64,000 bases of DNA from DASXKD01 sp963806145. Lineage in GTDB: Bacteria; Actinomycetota; Actinomycetes; Streptosporangiales; Streptosporangiaceae. The translations under genes and the position numbers were made by a program. The notes beneath the pieces are model-generated. The model searched no databases, was not told where the DNA came from, and saw only the letters and a list, made by a program, of their open reading frames with translations. Of the stretch, positions 34,226-42,843 are shown in pieces (the first letter of the stretch is position 1; each line of letters opens with the position of its first letter). The stretch covers positions 59,340 through 123,339 of the forward strand of contig CAWDXD010000037.1 in assembly GCA_963806145.1 (NCBI GenBank), in the 5' to 3' direction.

Positions 34226-34537
34226 CTACTTCTCGACGATGGCAAGCACGTCACGGGCGGAGAGCACGAGGTACTCCTCGCCGTGGTACTTCACCTCGGT
34301 GCCGCCGTACTTGCTGTAGAGCACCACGTCGCCAACTTTGACGTCCATGGGCACACGCTTGGCACCGGCGTCGTCGAAGCGACCAGGGCCCACCGCAAGG
34401 ACCTCACCCTCCTGGGGCTTCTCCTTGGCGGTGTCCGGGATGACCAGTCCCGATGCGGTCGTCTGCTCGGCTTCGAGCGTACGGACCACGATGCGGTCTT
34501 CCAGCGGCTTGAGAACAACCTTGGTGGCGGTCGTCAC
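34226..34537 (-). CDS. groS: Co-chaperonin GroES
   Basis: A 103-residue cap protein for GroEL. Family sequence from KVVLKPLEDRIVVRTLEAEQTTASGLVIPDTAKEKPQEGEVLAVGPG, the mobile loop, to EYLVLSARDVLAIVEK. The GTG start at 34537 has GGGGAGG about 7 bases upstream; an ATG at 34648 lies in the CIRCE region and would add an unrelated leader. It is first in the groES-groEL heat-shock unit. Confidence 0.97.
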   Translation of the reverse strand: MTTATKVVLKPLEDRIVVRTLEAEQTTASGLVIPDTAKEKPQEGEVLAVGPGRFDDAGAKRVPMDVKVGDVVLYSKYGGTEVKYHGEEYLVLSARDVLAIVEK

Positions 34538-34641
34538 GATCTGACCTCCCCCTCCGGAAAGGCGGATTGCATTGACACTCTTATGTGATGGAGCGGACCT
34601 TGGCTGCCTGTCGTCGCGGGTGCCAGACGAGCCATGCCGCG

Positions 34642-34668
34642 TTAGCACTCTACCCTACCGAGTGCCAG
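34642..34668 (-). promoter_or_regulatory. CIRCE element (HrcA operator) of groES-groEL
   Basis: TTAGCACTC-N9-GAGTGCCAG, matching the CIRCE consensus TTAGCACTC-N9-GAGTGCTAA in the whole first arm and 7 of 9 bases in the second. The spacer on the minus strand contains TAGGGT, a possible -10, so HrcA binding would block the promoter. It starts 105 bp before the groES GTG. Confidence 0.85.
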
Positions 34669-34699
34669 TTCCGAACAGTATCGCCGGGACGCTGGCGAG

Positions 34700-35737
34700 T
34701 CAACTCGCGCCGACGAGGACCTCGGTGACCGGAAGCGAGGAGTCGGCGGCCACATTCAGCGGTGACGGCTCCGCGCCGCGGGCCATGAGCTCGGCCCCCA
34801 GCGCGGCCACCATCGCGCCGTTGTCCGTGCACAGCCCGGGCCGGGGCACGCGCAGCGCGATCCCGGCGGCTGCACACCGCTCCCCCGCCAGGGCGCGCAG
34901 CCGCGAGTTGGCGGCCACTCCCCCGCCGATGATCAGGTTCGATACGCCATGCGCGTGGCAGGCGGCGAGCGCCTTGCGGGTCAGGACATCGGCGACGGCC
35001 TCCTGGAAGGACGCGGCCACATCCGCCACCGGCACCGGGCGGCCCGCTGCCTGCCGGGTCTGCACCCAGCGCGCGACGGCGGTCTTGAGACCGCTGAAGG
35101 AGAAGTCGAAGGTGTCGTCGCGGTACTTGCCGCGCGGGAAGGCGATGGCGCTGCCGTCGCCGTCGCGGGCGGCGGCGTCCACCGGCGGCCCGCCGGGGAA
35201 CGGCATCCCCAGCAGCCTCGCCACCTTGTCGTAGGCCTCGCCCGCCGCGTCGTCGATCGTGGCGCCGAGCGGCACCACCTCACCCGCCACGTCCCGGACG
35301 AGCAGCAGCGAGGAGTGCCCGCCGGAGACCAGCAGGGCCACCGCGGGCCGTGGCAGCGGGCCGTGCTCCAACTGGTCGACCGCGATGTGCGCGGCCAGGT
35401 GGTTCACCGCGTACAGCGGCTTGCCAAGCGCGAGCGCGTAGGCCTTCGCGGCGGACACGCCCACGAGCAGCGCGCCGGCCAGCCCGGGGCCCGCGGTGAC
35501 CGCGATCCCGTCGACCTCGGCGAGCTTCACCCCGGCCGTGGCGAGCGCCCGGTCCACGGTGGTGACCATGGCCTCCAGATGCGCCCGGCTGGCGACCTCG
35601 GGCACCACGCCACCGAACCGGGCGTGCTCGGCCACGCTGGACGCGACCGAGTCGGCCAGCAGTTCGTGGCCGCGCACCAGGCCGGCGCCCGTCTCGTCGC
35701 ACGACGTCTCGATCCCCAGGACCAGAGGCTGCGTCAT
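34700..35737 (-). CDS. tsaD: tRNA N6-adenosine threonylcarbamoyltransferase TsaD
   Basis: A 345-residue enzyme that puts the threonylcarbamoyl group on A37 of ANN-decoding tRNAs. Motifs: LGIETSCDETGAGLV at the start, GGVVPEVASRAHLE, AVTAGPGLAGALLVG, metal ligands His113 and His117 in NHLAAHIAV, LLVSGGHSSLLLV, and GDDAAGEAYDKVARLLG-type (IDDAAGEAYDKVARLLG). Its ATG overlaps the rimI stop by four bases. It works with TsaB and TsaE, both upstream in the same strand group, and with a TsaC/Sua5 encoded elsewhere. Confidence 0.97.
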   Translation of the reverse strand: MTQPLVLGIETSCDETGAGLVRGHELLADSVASSVAEHARFGGVVPEVASRAHLEAMVTTVDRALATAGVKLAEVDGIAVTAGPGLAGALLVGVSAAKAYALALGKPLYAVNHLAAHIAVDQLEHGPLPRPAVALLVSGGHSSLLLVRDVAGEVVPLGATIDDAAGEAYDKVARLLGMPFPGGPPVDAAARDGDGSAIAFPRGKYRDDTFDFSFSGLKTAVARWVQTRQAAGRPVPVADVAASFQEAVADVLTRKALAACHAHGVSNLIIGGGVAANSRLRALAGERCAAAGIALRVPRPGLCTDNGAMVAALGAELMARGAEPSPLNVAADSSLPVTEVLVGAS

Positions 35738-36246
35738 TTCACCCGCCTGCCCCGGCGGCTGGCCAGGTGCTTCTTTCCCGCGCCCGGCGGCGGTTCGGAG
35801 ATCCGGCGCATCACCAGGGCGTCGGTGCCCGAGGGCTGGTAGTACGCGCGCCGGATGCCTATGCCGGCGAACCCGCGCCGGCGGTACAGGCGCTGGGCGC
35901 GGTCGTTGTCGACCCGTACCTCCAGGAAGACCTCGGTGCAGCCGCGCCGGGCCGCCTCGCTGAGCAGCCCGTCCAGCAGGGCGCCGCCGATGCCCTCGCC
36001 CCAGCGGTGTGCCGCCACCGCCAGCGTGAGCACGTCGGCCTGGCCGCCGCGCTGGGCCAGCAGCCCGCCGTACCCGGCGATCACGCCGTCATCGTCGGCC
36101 ACGATGTAGTACCGGCTCACCGGGTCCGCGGTCACCTCGGTGACGAGCAGCTCGGGCGACCATGCCTCCGCCCCGAACAGGACTTCCTCCATGGCGGCCA
36201 CCGCGTCGACGTCGCCGCGATGCATCGGCCGCAGCACCATGCTCAT
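35734..36246 (-). CDS. rimI: Ribosomal-protein-alanine N-acetyltransferase RimI
   Basis: A 170-residue GNAT acetyltransferase. Motifs: RPMHRGDVDAVAAMEEVLFGAEAWSP at the start, acetyl-CoA site LAVAAHRWGEGIGGALLDGLLSEAARRGCTEVFLEVRVDN (RxxGxG), then A QRLYRRRGFAGIGIRRAYY. RimI acetylates the N-terminus of ribosomal protein S18 in E. coli. A basic tail (KKHLASRRGRRVK) extends beyond the domain. Start and stop each overlap the neighbours by four bases (tsaB before, tsaD after), so the three are translationally coupled. Confidence 0.93.
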   Translation of the reverse strand: MSMVLRPMHRGDVDAVAAMEEVLFGAEAWSPELLVTEVTADPVSRYYIVADDDGVIAGYGGLLAQRGGQADVLTLAVAAHRWGEGIGGALLDGLLSEAARRGCTEVFLEVRVDNDRAQRLYRRRGFAGIGIRRAYYQPSGTDALVMRRISEPPPGAGKKHLASRRGRRVK

Positions 36247-37001
36247 GGCGTCACCGCGCTAGCCCAGGGGGGCGACCCCCTGGAACCCCCGATGGCCCGC
36301 AGCCCCTGCGACTCCGTCGCGGGGGCCTTGGCCCCGCCGGAGGAGGCCGGCGCCGCCAGGACGCTCTTGGGCGCACCTGGCACCCTGGCATCGGGCCTGC
36401 GCAGGTACAGCGGATCCGGGGGGCCGAGCGGCTCGCCCGCCGCCAGGCGGGCAGCGCACCACGCTGCGGCCGTAGCGGCACTGGGATAGCGGGGCGCGAT
36501 CGGCTCGCCGAGCAGTTCCGGGTAGGCGTGCGCGCCCTCGCCGGCCACCGGCAGCCCGGCGGGCAGCGCCGCCGGGGCCGCGACCTCCGGCCCGGACAGC
36601 CGCACCCCGGTGGCCGAGTAGCGGGCCCAGTAGAGCTCCTTGCGGCGGGCATCGGTGGCGACCAGGAACTCGCGCCCGGCCGCTGCCGCGGCCGCGTCGG
36701 CGGCGATGACGTCGAGGGTGCAGAACCCGTAGGCGGCGACGGCGAGTGCGCTGCCGAGCACGCGAGCGGTGACCAGCCCCACCCGCAGCCCGGTGTAGGG
36801 CCCGGGCCCGGTACCCGACACGATCGCGTCCAGGTCGCCATGGGTCACGCCTGCCTCGGCAAGCACCTCCCCGATGCCCACCGCCAGCAGCTCACCGTGG
36901 CGCCGTGCGTCCACGACGGTCCGCTGCGCCAGCACCTGTCCCGCGTCGCCCACGGCGACGGTCACCGCGGGTGTCGCGGTATCGAAGGCAAGCACCAGCA
37001 C
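36243..37001 (-). CDS. tsaB: tRNA threonylcarbamoyladenosine biosynthesis protein TsaB, with an atypical C-terminal tail
   Basis: A 252-residue ASKHA-fold partner of TsaD. Motifs: MLVLAFDTATPAVTVAVGD, the DARRHGELLAVGIGEVLAEAGV segment, and IVSGTGPGPYTGLRVGLVTAR. Family members usually stop soon after PLYLRRPDA, present here near residue 205. This protein continues with about 45 residues (RVPGAPKSVLAAPASS, GGAKAPATESQGLRAIGG, SRGSPPWASA) encoded by the GC-palindromic element at 36258-36331, which also occurs between genes at 37047. The tail is probably an acquired extension. Its stop overlaps the rimI start. Confidence 0.93.
   Translation of the reverse strand: MLVLAFDTATPAVTVAVGDAGQVLAQRTVVDARRHGELLAVGIGEVLAEAGVTHGDLDAIVSGTGPGPYTGLRVGLVTARVLGSALAVAAYGFCTLDVIAADAAAAAAGREFLVATDARRKELYWARYSATGVRLSGPEVAAPAALPAGLPVAGEGAHAYPELLGEPIAPRYPSAATAAAWCAARLAAGEPLGPPDPLYLRRPDARVPGAPKSVLAAPASSGGAKAPATESQGLRAIGGSRGSPPWASAVTP
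36258..36331. repeat. GC-palindromic composite element, copy A, inside the tsaB 3' end
   Basis: Begins GCTAGCCCAGGGGGGCGACC and consists of a G-run/C-run hairpin followed by AACCCCC and a second hairpin GGCCCCTGCGAC-type (here GCAGCCCCTGCGAC...GTCGCGGGGGCC). It is over 85% identical to copy B at 37047-37118 and related to the array at 52088-52238. Confidence 0.85.
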
Positions 37002-37046
37002 GGTTGCCCAGAATAGAGCACCCGCAAGACCAGCTCAGCCGGCGCT

Positions 37047-37118
37047 GCTAGCCCGGGGGGGACCCCCCGGAACCCCCCGATGGCCTGCGGCCCCTGCGAC
37101 TCCGTCGCGGGGGCCTTG
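37047..37118. repeat. GC-palindromic composite element, copy B, upstream of tsaB
   Basis: Same layout as copy A: GCTAGCCCGGGGGGG, ACCCCCCGG, AACCCCCC, then the hairpin GGCCCCTGCGAC / GTCGCGGGGGCC and a final TTG. It lies 46 bp upstream of the tsaB start, between tsaB and the neighbouring membrane-protein gene. Confidence 0.85.
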
Positions 37119-37150
37119 CCCTCAATCCGCGCCGGACGGCCGGGGCGGCG

Positions 37151-38155
37151 TCAGTGCAGGCCGCGGGCGATATCCGTGGCCGCCGCGATCGCACCGGACT
37201 GCAACTCGGACTGCGGCGCGGCGCGGTACCTCCCGCTGCGCGCGTGCGGACCCTGCATGACCACGGTGATCACCACGTTGTGGTCCCTGGCCACCACGGT
37301 CTCCAGGTCGGTGGAGACGCCCCTGGCCAGCACGACCTGCAGCGCGGCGAAGGCGGTGGTTCCGAGCCCGTGCAGTTCGGTCACCGTGGCGGGGGGCAGG
37401 TGCGTGGCCCGGAGCGGGTGGCGCATGGTCGCCAGGGCCTGCTGGTAGGCGTCGATCGCGGCGTTGGTGGCGCTTCCATTGCCGGTCGCGAGCCCGCTCG
37501 GCGAGTAGGCCTGCGCGTTCACCTCCAGCACCCGGTACAGCGGCGGCGCGTCGAGGGTCCAGTTGCACAGGCTCTGCGCGCTGCCGTTCAGCGAGCGGGG
37601 CGCGACCATGCGGCGCTTGCCCGGCAGGTACTGGCCCAGGGTCGCGCTGGTCACCGCCGTGCAGGCGTTCGGCACGGTCTTGAACTCACCGTGCTGGAAC
37701 GTGGTCACGAAACCGTCGTTGGAGACCGGCGCCGCGTGATGCCCGCTCAGCCTGACCACCACGGCGGCCACGATCAGCACCACGGCCACCGCCGCCCCGG
37801 CCCAGACCCAGGTGATCCGGGACCTGCGCCGGGAGCGGGCCGCCGCCTTGCGGCTGCGGGATCCGGGTTCCCAGCCGGTCTGGCCGGGCTCGTCGTCCTG
37901 CCAGGCGCCGGCCGCGGGCCGGTCATCGCCGCGGGCGGCGGGGCTCCCGGCGCCCTGCCGGGCGTGCGCCCGGGGCTGCCGGGCATCCCGGCCGGCCAGG
38001 TGCGGGGTCACGCCCGGCCCGGCCCAGGGCGGGTTCTCTTCGTCGGTGCGGGCCGGCTCGTCCCAGTAGCGCCGGCCCGTGGCGCGGGAGTCACCCCGGC
38101 GGCCCGCCGTGGGCAGCCTGCCGGACCGGGGTGGCGGGGATCCCTGCTCAGCCAC
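37151..38155 (-). CDS. Single-pass membrane protein with disordered N-terminus and extracytoplasmic domain
   Basis: A 334-residue protein. Residues 1-120 are Pro/Arg/Gly-rich and probably cytoplasmic; RSRRRSRI precedes one membrane segment (VWAGAAVAVVLIVAAVVVRL); the outer ~200 residues contain three cysteines, one in NACTAVTSATLGQYLPG and another in SLCNWTLDAPPLYRVLEV. That C...C/W arrangement recalls DUF3558-type lipoproteins, but the match is weak. The GTG start 38155 has GGAGG six bases upstream; an ATG at 38200 would add 15 residues. It lies between tsaB and tsaE, breaking up the usual tsa order. Function unknown. Confidence 0.75.
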   Translation of the reverse strand: MAEQGSPPPRSGRLPTAGRRGDSRATGRRYWDEPARTDEENPPWAGPGVTPHLAGRDARQPRAHARQGAGSPAARGDDRPAAGAWQDDEPGQTGWEPGSRSRKAAARSRRRSRITWVWAGAAVAVVLIVAAVVVRLSGHHAAPVSNDGFVTTFQHGEFKTVPNACTAVTSATLGQYLPGKRRMVAPRSLNGSAQSLCNWTLDAPPLYRVLEVNAQAYSPSGLATGNGSATNAAIDAYQQALATMRHPLRATHLPPATVTELHGLGTTAFAALQVVLARGVSTDLETVVARDHNVVITVVMQGPHARSGRYRAAPQSELQSGAIAAATDIARGLH

Positions 38156-38272
38156 GGCGCCTCCGGGGACAAGATCTGGTCGAGCCACACGTCGAGCCAC
38201 ACAACGCGGCGCTGGCGCCCGCCGCAGTGCGCAAGCAAACGACGGCGGTATGCAATGTTGAGACGGGACGAA

Positions 38273-38788
38273 CTATAGGCCCTCAAGAGCACCGGACAGG
38301 GCCAGAAACGCCGAATCAGCGGGCCCGGACCAGCGCTCGCCGTGGCCGGTGACCTGGACGTCCCGCCCCTGCCCGGCAGGGGTGATGGTCACCTCCAGCC
38401 GGTCGGCGGCCAGCCCTTCGGCGAGGCCGCCGCCCCACTCGACCACGGTGACCGAGGAGTCCAGGGTCTGGTCGAGATCCAGGTCGTCGACCTCAGCGGG
38501 ACTGGTGAGCCGGTAGGCGTCGGCGTGGACCAGGTCCGGCCCGCCGGACAGGGAGGGATGAACCCGGGCAATCACGAACGTCGGCGACGTGACCGGCCCG
38601 CGCACCCCCAGGCCTGCCCCGATGCCCTGCACCAGGGTGGTCTTGCCCGCGCCAAGGCCGCCGATCAGGATGACCAGGTCACCCGCCCGGAGCAGCCCGG
38701 CCAGCCGGCCGCCGAGCGCCCGCATCGCCGCCGCGGTCGGGACCGCGATGGTCGCCGCCGGGCCCGCGACCTGACCGGGGCCGGTCAT
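38273..38788 (-). CDS. tsaE: tRNA threonylcarbamoyladenosine biosynthesis ATPase TsaE
   Basis: A 171-residue P-loop ATPase that drives the TsaB-TsaD complex. Walker A GGLGAGKTTLVQGIGAGLG, then VTSPTFVIARVHPS and DLVHADAYRLTSPAEVDDLDLD with the conserved HxDxYR, and VTVVEWGGGLAEGL at the Walker-B-like position. The C-terminus varies. Its ATG overlaps the stop of the alpha/beta hydrolase gene upstream by four bases. A 117-bp gap follows before the membrane-protein gene. Confidence 0.95.
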   Translation of the reverse strand: MTGPGQVAGPAATIAVPTAAAMRALGGRLAGLLRAGDLVILIGGLGAGKTTLVQGIGAGLGVRGPVTSPTFVIARVHPSLSGGPDLVHADAYRLTSPAEVDDLDLDQTLDSSVTVVEWGGGLAEGLAADRLEVTITPAGQGRDVQVTGHGERWSGPADSAFLALSGALEGL

Positions 38789-39909
38789 GCCGACCGCGGC
38801 AGGCCGCCGGCGGCCACCCGGGCCAGCAGGCCGGTGATCGCCCGGTTGACCAGTTCCGGCTGCTCAAGGATGAGCGCATGCCCGGCGCCGGGCGCCCAGA
38901 CGAGCTGGGCCCCGGGGATCTGGGCGGCGAGTTCGAGGCCGAGCCGGGCCGCGATCAGGCGGTCCTTCTCGCCGACGATCACCGTCACCGGGATCCGGCC
39001 GAGGGTGGCCAGCGAGCCCCGCATGTCGCAGCGAAGCAGCGCCTGGCCGAACCTCGCCACCACCTCGATGGGCGTGGCCCTGATCATCTGCTCGAGAAAG
39101 GCGACCGTGGCCGGGCTGACGTCGCCGTCGCCGAACCCGATCAGCCGCGTGGTGAGGAACGCCAGGTCGCCCGAGGCCCTGCGGCCGCGCTCCACAAGGA
39201 TCGCCCGCTTGCCCTTGGCCGCGCCGTTCAGCACGGCGGGCAGGGCGCGAGCCAGGGCGGGCCGGATCGGGGCCGGCATCCACGGGCTGCCGCCCTCCAG
39301 CCCGCGGGCCGCGGTGGCGATGAGCACGGCGCCGGCCACCTTGGTGCCGAACAGGTCCGGGTACTGATCGGCGAGGGCCATGATGGTCATCCCGCCCATG
39401 GAGTGGCCCACCAGGACGACGGGGCCCGGGCCGGGGGCCGTGGCGTCGATCACCGCCTTGAGATCGGCGCCGAGCTGGCCGATGCTGCCGCTGCCCTCCG
39501 CCGACCGCCCGGACCGGCCGTGGTCGCGCTGGTCCCAGAAGACCAGCCGGTGGTCGCTGAGGTCGCGGCGCTGGAAGTGCCAGCAGTCCTGGTTCAACGT
39601 GTACCCGTGGCAGAAGATGATCGTGACCGGCGCAGTGTCGGGACCGTTGATCTCCGCGTGCAGCGGCACGCCGTCGTCGGCGAGGACGGTCAGTTCCAGG
39701 CCCCGGAGCGAGCCGAGCGGCTCGTCGCCGGGGTCGACACGGCCGCGAAGGCGGTTCAGCGCGATCCGTTCCGCGGCGACGACCGCGCCCGCGCCCGCGG
39801 CGGTGGCGCCCATCACCAGGCCGGCCGCGCCGGTGATCCGCCGCCAGTTGGCCATCAGTCCTCCCGCTGCCTGCCGGGCCCACCGGCCGGCGGCGCTCCG
39901 CCTCCCCAT
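38785..39909 (-). CDS. Alpha/beta hydrolase
   Basis: A 374-residue alpha/beta hydrolase with an N-terminal hydrophobic segment (ITGAAGLVMGATAAGAGAVVAA) that may anchor it. Motifs: FCHGYTLNQDCW oxyanion loop, WDQRDHGRSGRS, nucleophile elbow LVGHSMGGMTI (catalytic Ser), the acid in VIVGEKDRLIAA and the His in APGAGHALILEQPE. ATG 39909 has GGGGGAAG upstream. It is coupled by overlap with tsaE and lies 40 bases after alr; this alr-hydrolase-tsaE order is common in actinobacteria. The substrate is unknown. Confidence 0.9.
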   Translation of the reverse strand: MGRRSAAGRWARQAAGGLMANWRRITGAAGLVMGATAAGAGAVVAAERIALNRLRGRVDPGDEPLGSLRGLELTVLADDGVPLHAEINGPDTAPVTIIFCHGYTLNQDCWHFQRRDLSDHRLVFWDQRDHGRSGRSAEGSGSIGQLGADLKAVIDATAPGPGPVVLVGHSMGGMTIMALADQYPDLFGTKVAGAVLIATAARGLEGGSPWMPAPIRPALARALPAVLNGAAKGKRAILVERGRRASGDLAFLTTRLIGFGDGDVSPATVAFLEQMIRATPIEVVARFGQALLRCDMRGSLATLGRIPVTVIVGEKDRLIAARLGLELAAQIPGAQLVWAPGAGHALILEQPELVNRAITGLLARVAAGGLPRSA

Positions 39910-39949
39910 GACTTCCCCCGGTTGCCCACGGCATGCGCGGAATTCCGCC

Positions 39950-41071
39950 TTATGCTACTCCCAGGTAGCTTCGCGGGAGCCCGCCACCGAACCGGGCCGC
40001 GATCTCATAGCTGACAGTGTTCAGGGCCTCGGCCCAGTCCTGCGCGGTCGGCTCGCCGTCGTCACCGGGGCCGAACAGCAGCACCTCGTCGCCTTCCGCG
40101 GCGGGCTCGGCCCCGAAGTCCATCACGAACTGGTTCATGGACACCGTGCCGGCGATGAACCACCGCCGCCCCCGGGCGTAGACCTGGACCAGGCCGGACG
40201 CGTCCCGCGGTACGCCCTCCGCGTAGCCCAGCGGGACCAGGCCCAGCACGCTCTGGCTGCTGGTGAAGTACCGGTGCCCGGAGGAAACCCCTGAGCCGGG
40301 CGGCACCTGCTTGACCTGCACCAGCCGGGCGCGCACGGTCATCGCGGGCCGCAGCCAGCCAGGCATCGGGCCGGGCAGCGTGGGCAGGCCGACCACACCG
40401 CCGCCGCACCGCACCAGGTCGAACCGGGCCTGCGGCAGCGTCAGCGTGGCGGGGGTGTTGGCGAGGTGGCGGATCTCCGGCCGGGCCCCGGCGTCCTCGG
40501 CAACGGCGAGGGCATCATGGAACGCCCGGATCTGTGCGTCGACCGATCCGTGCCCCGGCATGTCGGCGCAGGCCAGGTGGGACCAGATGCCGGCGATGGT
40601 GACGTGGCCGGCCGCCTCCGCCGCCAGCGCCGCCGCCACGACTCCCGGCCAGTCGGACATGGTGGCCCCGCCCCGCGACATTCCCGTGTCGACCTTGAGA
40701 TGCACCCGGGCGGGCCGCCCGGCGCGCTGCGCCGCGGCCGCCAGTTCGGCGACCATCCCTGCCGAACCGGCGGCCAGGTCCACGTCGCGGCTGATGGCGT
40801 TCTCGTGCGCGGCGCCAGGCACGCTCATCAGGCAGAGCACCGGCGCCGTCAGCCCGGCCTGGCGCAGCGTGAGCGCCTCCTGCATCCGGAACACCCCGAG
40901 CCACCCGGCGCCGCCGGCCAGCGCCGCCTTGGCCACAGGGATCATGCCATGGCCGTACGCGTCCGACTTGACCACGGCCATGAGATCAGCCGTGCCGATG
41001 TGCTTGCGCAGGCCCGTGACGTTGTCACGGACCACGTCCAGATCGACCTGTGCTTCCGCCGGAGCGTCCAT
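39950..41071 (-). CDS. alr: Alanine racemase
   Basis: A 373-residue PLP enzyme converting L-Ala to D-Ala for peptidoglycan. The PLP lysine lies in VVKSDAYGHG (Lys35); HLKVDTGMSRGG, IWSHLACAD, LVRCGGG and the second catalytic Tyr region VPLGYAEGVPR are present. Two deviations: the usual RCGIALYGL reads RCGGGVVGLP, and the usual CMDQF reads SMNQF (GTVSMNQFVMDFG). The fold seems intact but activity is not assured. The gene heads the alr-hydrolase-tsaE group. Confidence 0.93.
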   Translation of the reverse strand: MDAPAEAQVDLDVVRDNVTGLRKHIGTADLMAVVKSDAYGHGMIPVAKAALAGGAGWLGVFRMQEALTLRQAGLTAPVLCLMSVPGAAHENAISRDVDLAAGSAGMVAELAAAAQRAGRPARVHLKVDTGMSRGGATMSDWPGVVAAALAAEAAGHVTIAGIWSHLACADMPGHGSVDAQIRAFHDALAVAEDAGARPEIRHLANTPATLTLPQARFDLVRCGGGVVGLPTLPGPMPGWLRPAMTVRARLVQVKQVPPGSGVSSGHRYFTSSQSVLGLVPLGYAEGVPRDASGLVQVYARGRRWFIAGTVSMNQFVMDFGAEPAAEGDEVLLFGPGDDGEPTAQDWAEALNTVSYEIAARFGGGLPRSYLGVA

Positions 41072-41154
41072 GACGTCTCAGTGTGCCAGCCAGAACGCGG
41101 CGAAGGTGCCTGTTGCGGTCGGCCACGGCACCCCCGCCGCGCAACCGGGCCCTG

Positions 41155-42843
41155 CTACGGCAGGGACCAGTGCTGGTCGGCGAAGTTCTGGCACGCATGG
41201 ATCTGCACCTGGGTGCCGTTCACCGGGGAGGCGCTCGGGTCGGTGAGGCACAGGCCGTTGAGCTGGAGCACGTATTCGCCGTTGGAACGGTGCGTCCAGA
41301 GCTGGCCCCTGTGAGTGTTGCAGCCCCAGATCACCAGATTGGTTCCGGCGCCGGTATGGCTCGCGTCGTTGAGGCACTTGCCGAGCACCATCAGATGGCC
41401 GCCGGAGAAGGTCCACTTCTGGGAAGTGGTGTTGTTGCAGGTCCAGATGTCCACCTTGTTGCCGTTGGCGGTGCCGCCGCCGAAGTCGTCGAGGCACTTC
41501 CCGTGATCACCCTTGATCGGGCCGCTGGCCACCGCCGCGTTGATCGTCCAGTTGAACGACAGCGAATGGTGCGCCCCCGTCACGTCCGCGGCACTGACGG
41601 TGGGGTGGTAAGCCGCCACGGTGGTGGGGGTCCCGGTGATGGTGCCGGTCGAAGAGTTGATGGACAGGCCGAGCGGCAGCCCACTGGCGTTCCAGGTGAG
41701 CGGGTTGCCCGCAGCCGAGGCACCCTGGATTGCCAGGTTGACGTTGGTGCCGACACTACCGGTCTGACTGCCCAGGCTGGTGATCGAGACCGAGTCATGG
41801 ATGGCGCCGGTCGCCACGCACCCGATCGCCCCGCTGGTGAACGACGCGTTGCTCCACAGGGACTGCACGGCGAAGGTGCCGGTGGCGAGCGTCAGGTTGA
41901 AGGGGCCGCCGGCGGCGCCCGCAGCTATCCCTGCGCACTTGTTGGCGATTTCACTTCCGTCGGCCGGGTCGGCCCAGCCGGTGGGCGGGAAGGGATCGGT
42001 AATCGTGCCGGCGTACAGGTCGCCGCCGACGATGCTCCACCCGTCGTTGTCCCCGCCCGGGGTGGGGTTGACGGCGTCCTTGTCGCAGCTCGTGCCCGCG
42101 GCGTCGAGCACGTACGGCAGGTTGATGAACGGCTCGTTGGACGAACTGTGGTAGCCGCATTCGTTGCGAGGGAGGGTGCCGCCGGTGCAGCCGGTCCCCT
42201 GGAATCCCTGCGGACAGGTGCCCGACTGGGTGGCCACGACGATCTGCGCGTCGTTGAGGTCGGTGATGCCCTGGTCCTCGGCGAACGAGTCCGCCTCCGC
42301 GCCAATCTGGGCGAGGCTGGTATTCGTGCGCGGCGTGGTGGGGTCGGTGAAGGCGCCCTCATACACCAGCCCGGAGAACGCGGGGAAGCCGGTGGCGTCC
42401 GCGTACTGGGAGGTGATCGTGGACCAGTTGTCCTGCGCCTGGTTGTTGCCGAGCCCGGAGAAGAACTTCTCCAGGTAAGTCGCACTTGCTTCGTGATTGG
42501 GATCGGCTGTCCAGTTCGGGCCCCACAGCAGCAGGTACACGTGCGGGGTGTGCTGCACGGTGCCGTTGTGCCAGGCGACCGGGCAGGCCGGCTCGGTACA
42601 CGTCGCCGCCGTATTCGCCGCTGCCTTGGGCCGGTGGCCCCGCGCATACACGATTCCCGAGATCTTGCCGACCTTGGTGTGGCCAAGCTGGGCCTCGAAT
42701 GCCCGGTGCAGGTTAACCACCCGTACCCCGTGCAGATGGCCGGCCGGTCGCGCGCCTGGCTGCGCCTGAGCCTGCGCGGCAGCGGTGGCCCCGAGCACGC
42801 TGAGCGAGGCAGCAGCAGCCACCGCGAAGATCCGCTTGAACAT
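41155..42843 (-). CDS. Secreted protein with Ig-like and ricin-type lectin domains
   Basis: A 562-residue protein with a signal peptide (FKRIFAVAAAASLSVLGATAAAQA). The first ~300 residues hold blocks such as HVYLLLWGPNW, ATYLEKFFSGLGN and NDAQIVVATQSGTCPQGFQG, and are rich in Cys pairs; they are not recognised with confidence but look like a peptidase or phosphate-induced-type domain. A putative Ig domain follows (ITSLGSQTGSVGTNVNLAIQG), then a ricin B trefoil with repeated QxW: GKCLDDFGGGTANGNKVDIWTCN, SQKWTF, GKCLNDASHTGAG and QIHACQNFADQHWSL. It probably binds sugar in the wall or environment. ATG 42843 has GGGG at a suitable distance. Confidence 0.83.
   Translation of the reverse strand: MFKRIFAVAAAASLSVLGATAAAQAQAQPGARPAGHLHGVRVVNLHRAFEAQLGHTKVGKISGIVYARGHRPKAAANTAATCTEPACPVAWHNGTVQHTPHVYLLLWGPNWTADPNHEASATYLEKFFSGLGNNQAQDNWSTITSQYADATGFPAFSGLVYEGAFTDPTTPRTNTSLAQIGAEADSFAEDQGITDLNDAQIVVATQSGTCPQGFQGTGCTGGTLPRNECGYHSSSNEPFINLPYVLDAAGTSCDKDAVNPTPGGDNDGWSIVGGDLYAGTITDPFPPTGWADPADGSEIANKCAGIAAGAAGGPFNLTLATGTFAVQSLWSNASFTSGAIGCVATGAIHDSVSITSLGSQTGSVGTNVNLAIQGASAAGNPLTWNASGLPLGLSINSSTGTITGTPTTVAAYHPTVSAADVTGAHHSLSFNWTINAAVASGPIKGDHGKCLDDFGGGTANGNKVDIWTCNNTTSQKWTFSGGHLMVLGKCLNDASHTGAGTNLVIWGCNTHRGQLWTHRSNGEYVLQLNGLCLTDPSASPVNGTQVQIHACQNFADQHWSLP

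Noticed and set aside
36258..36331. Insertion sequence in tsaB
   Set aside because: No transposase and no target duplication; the palindromic element fits better.
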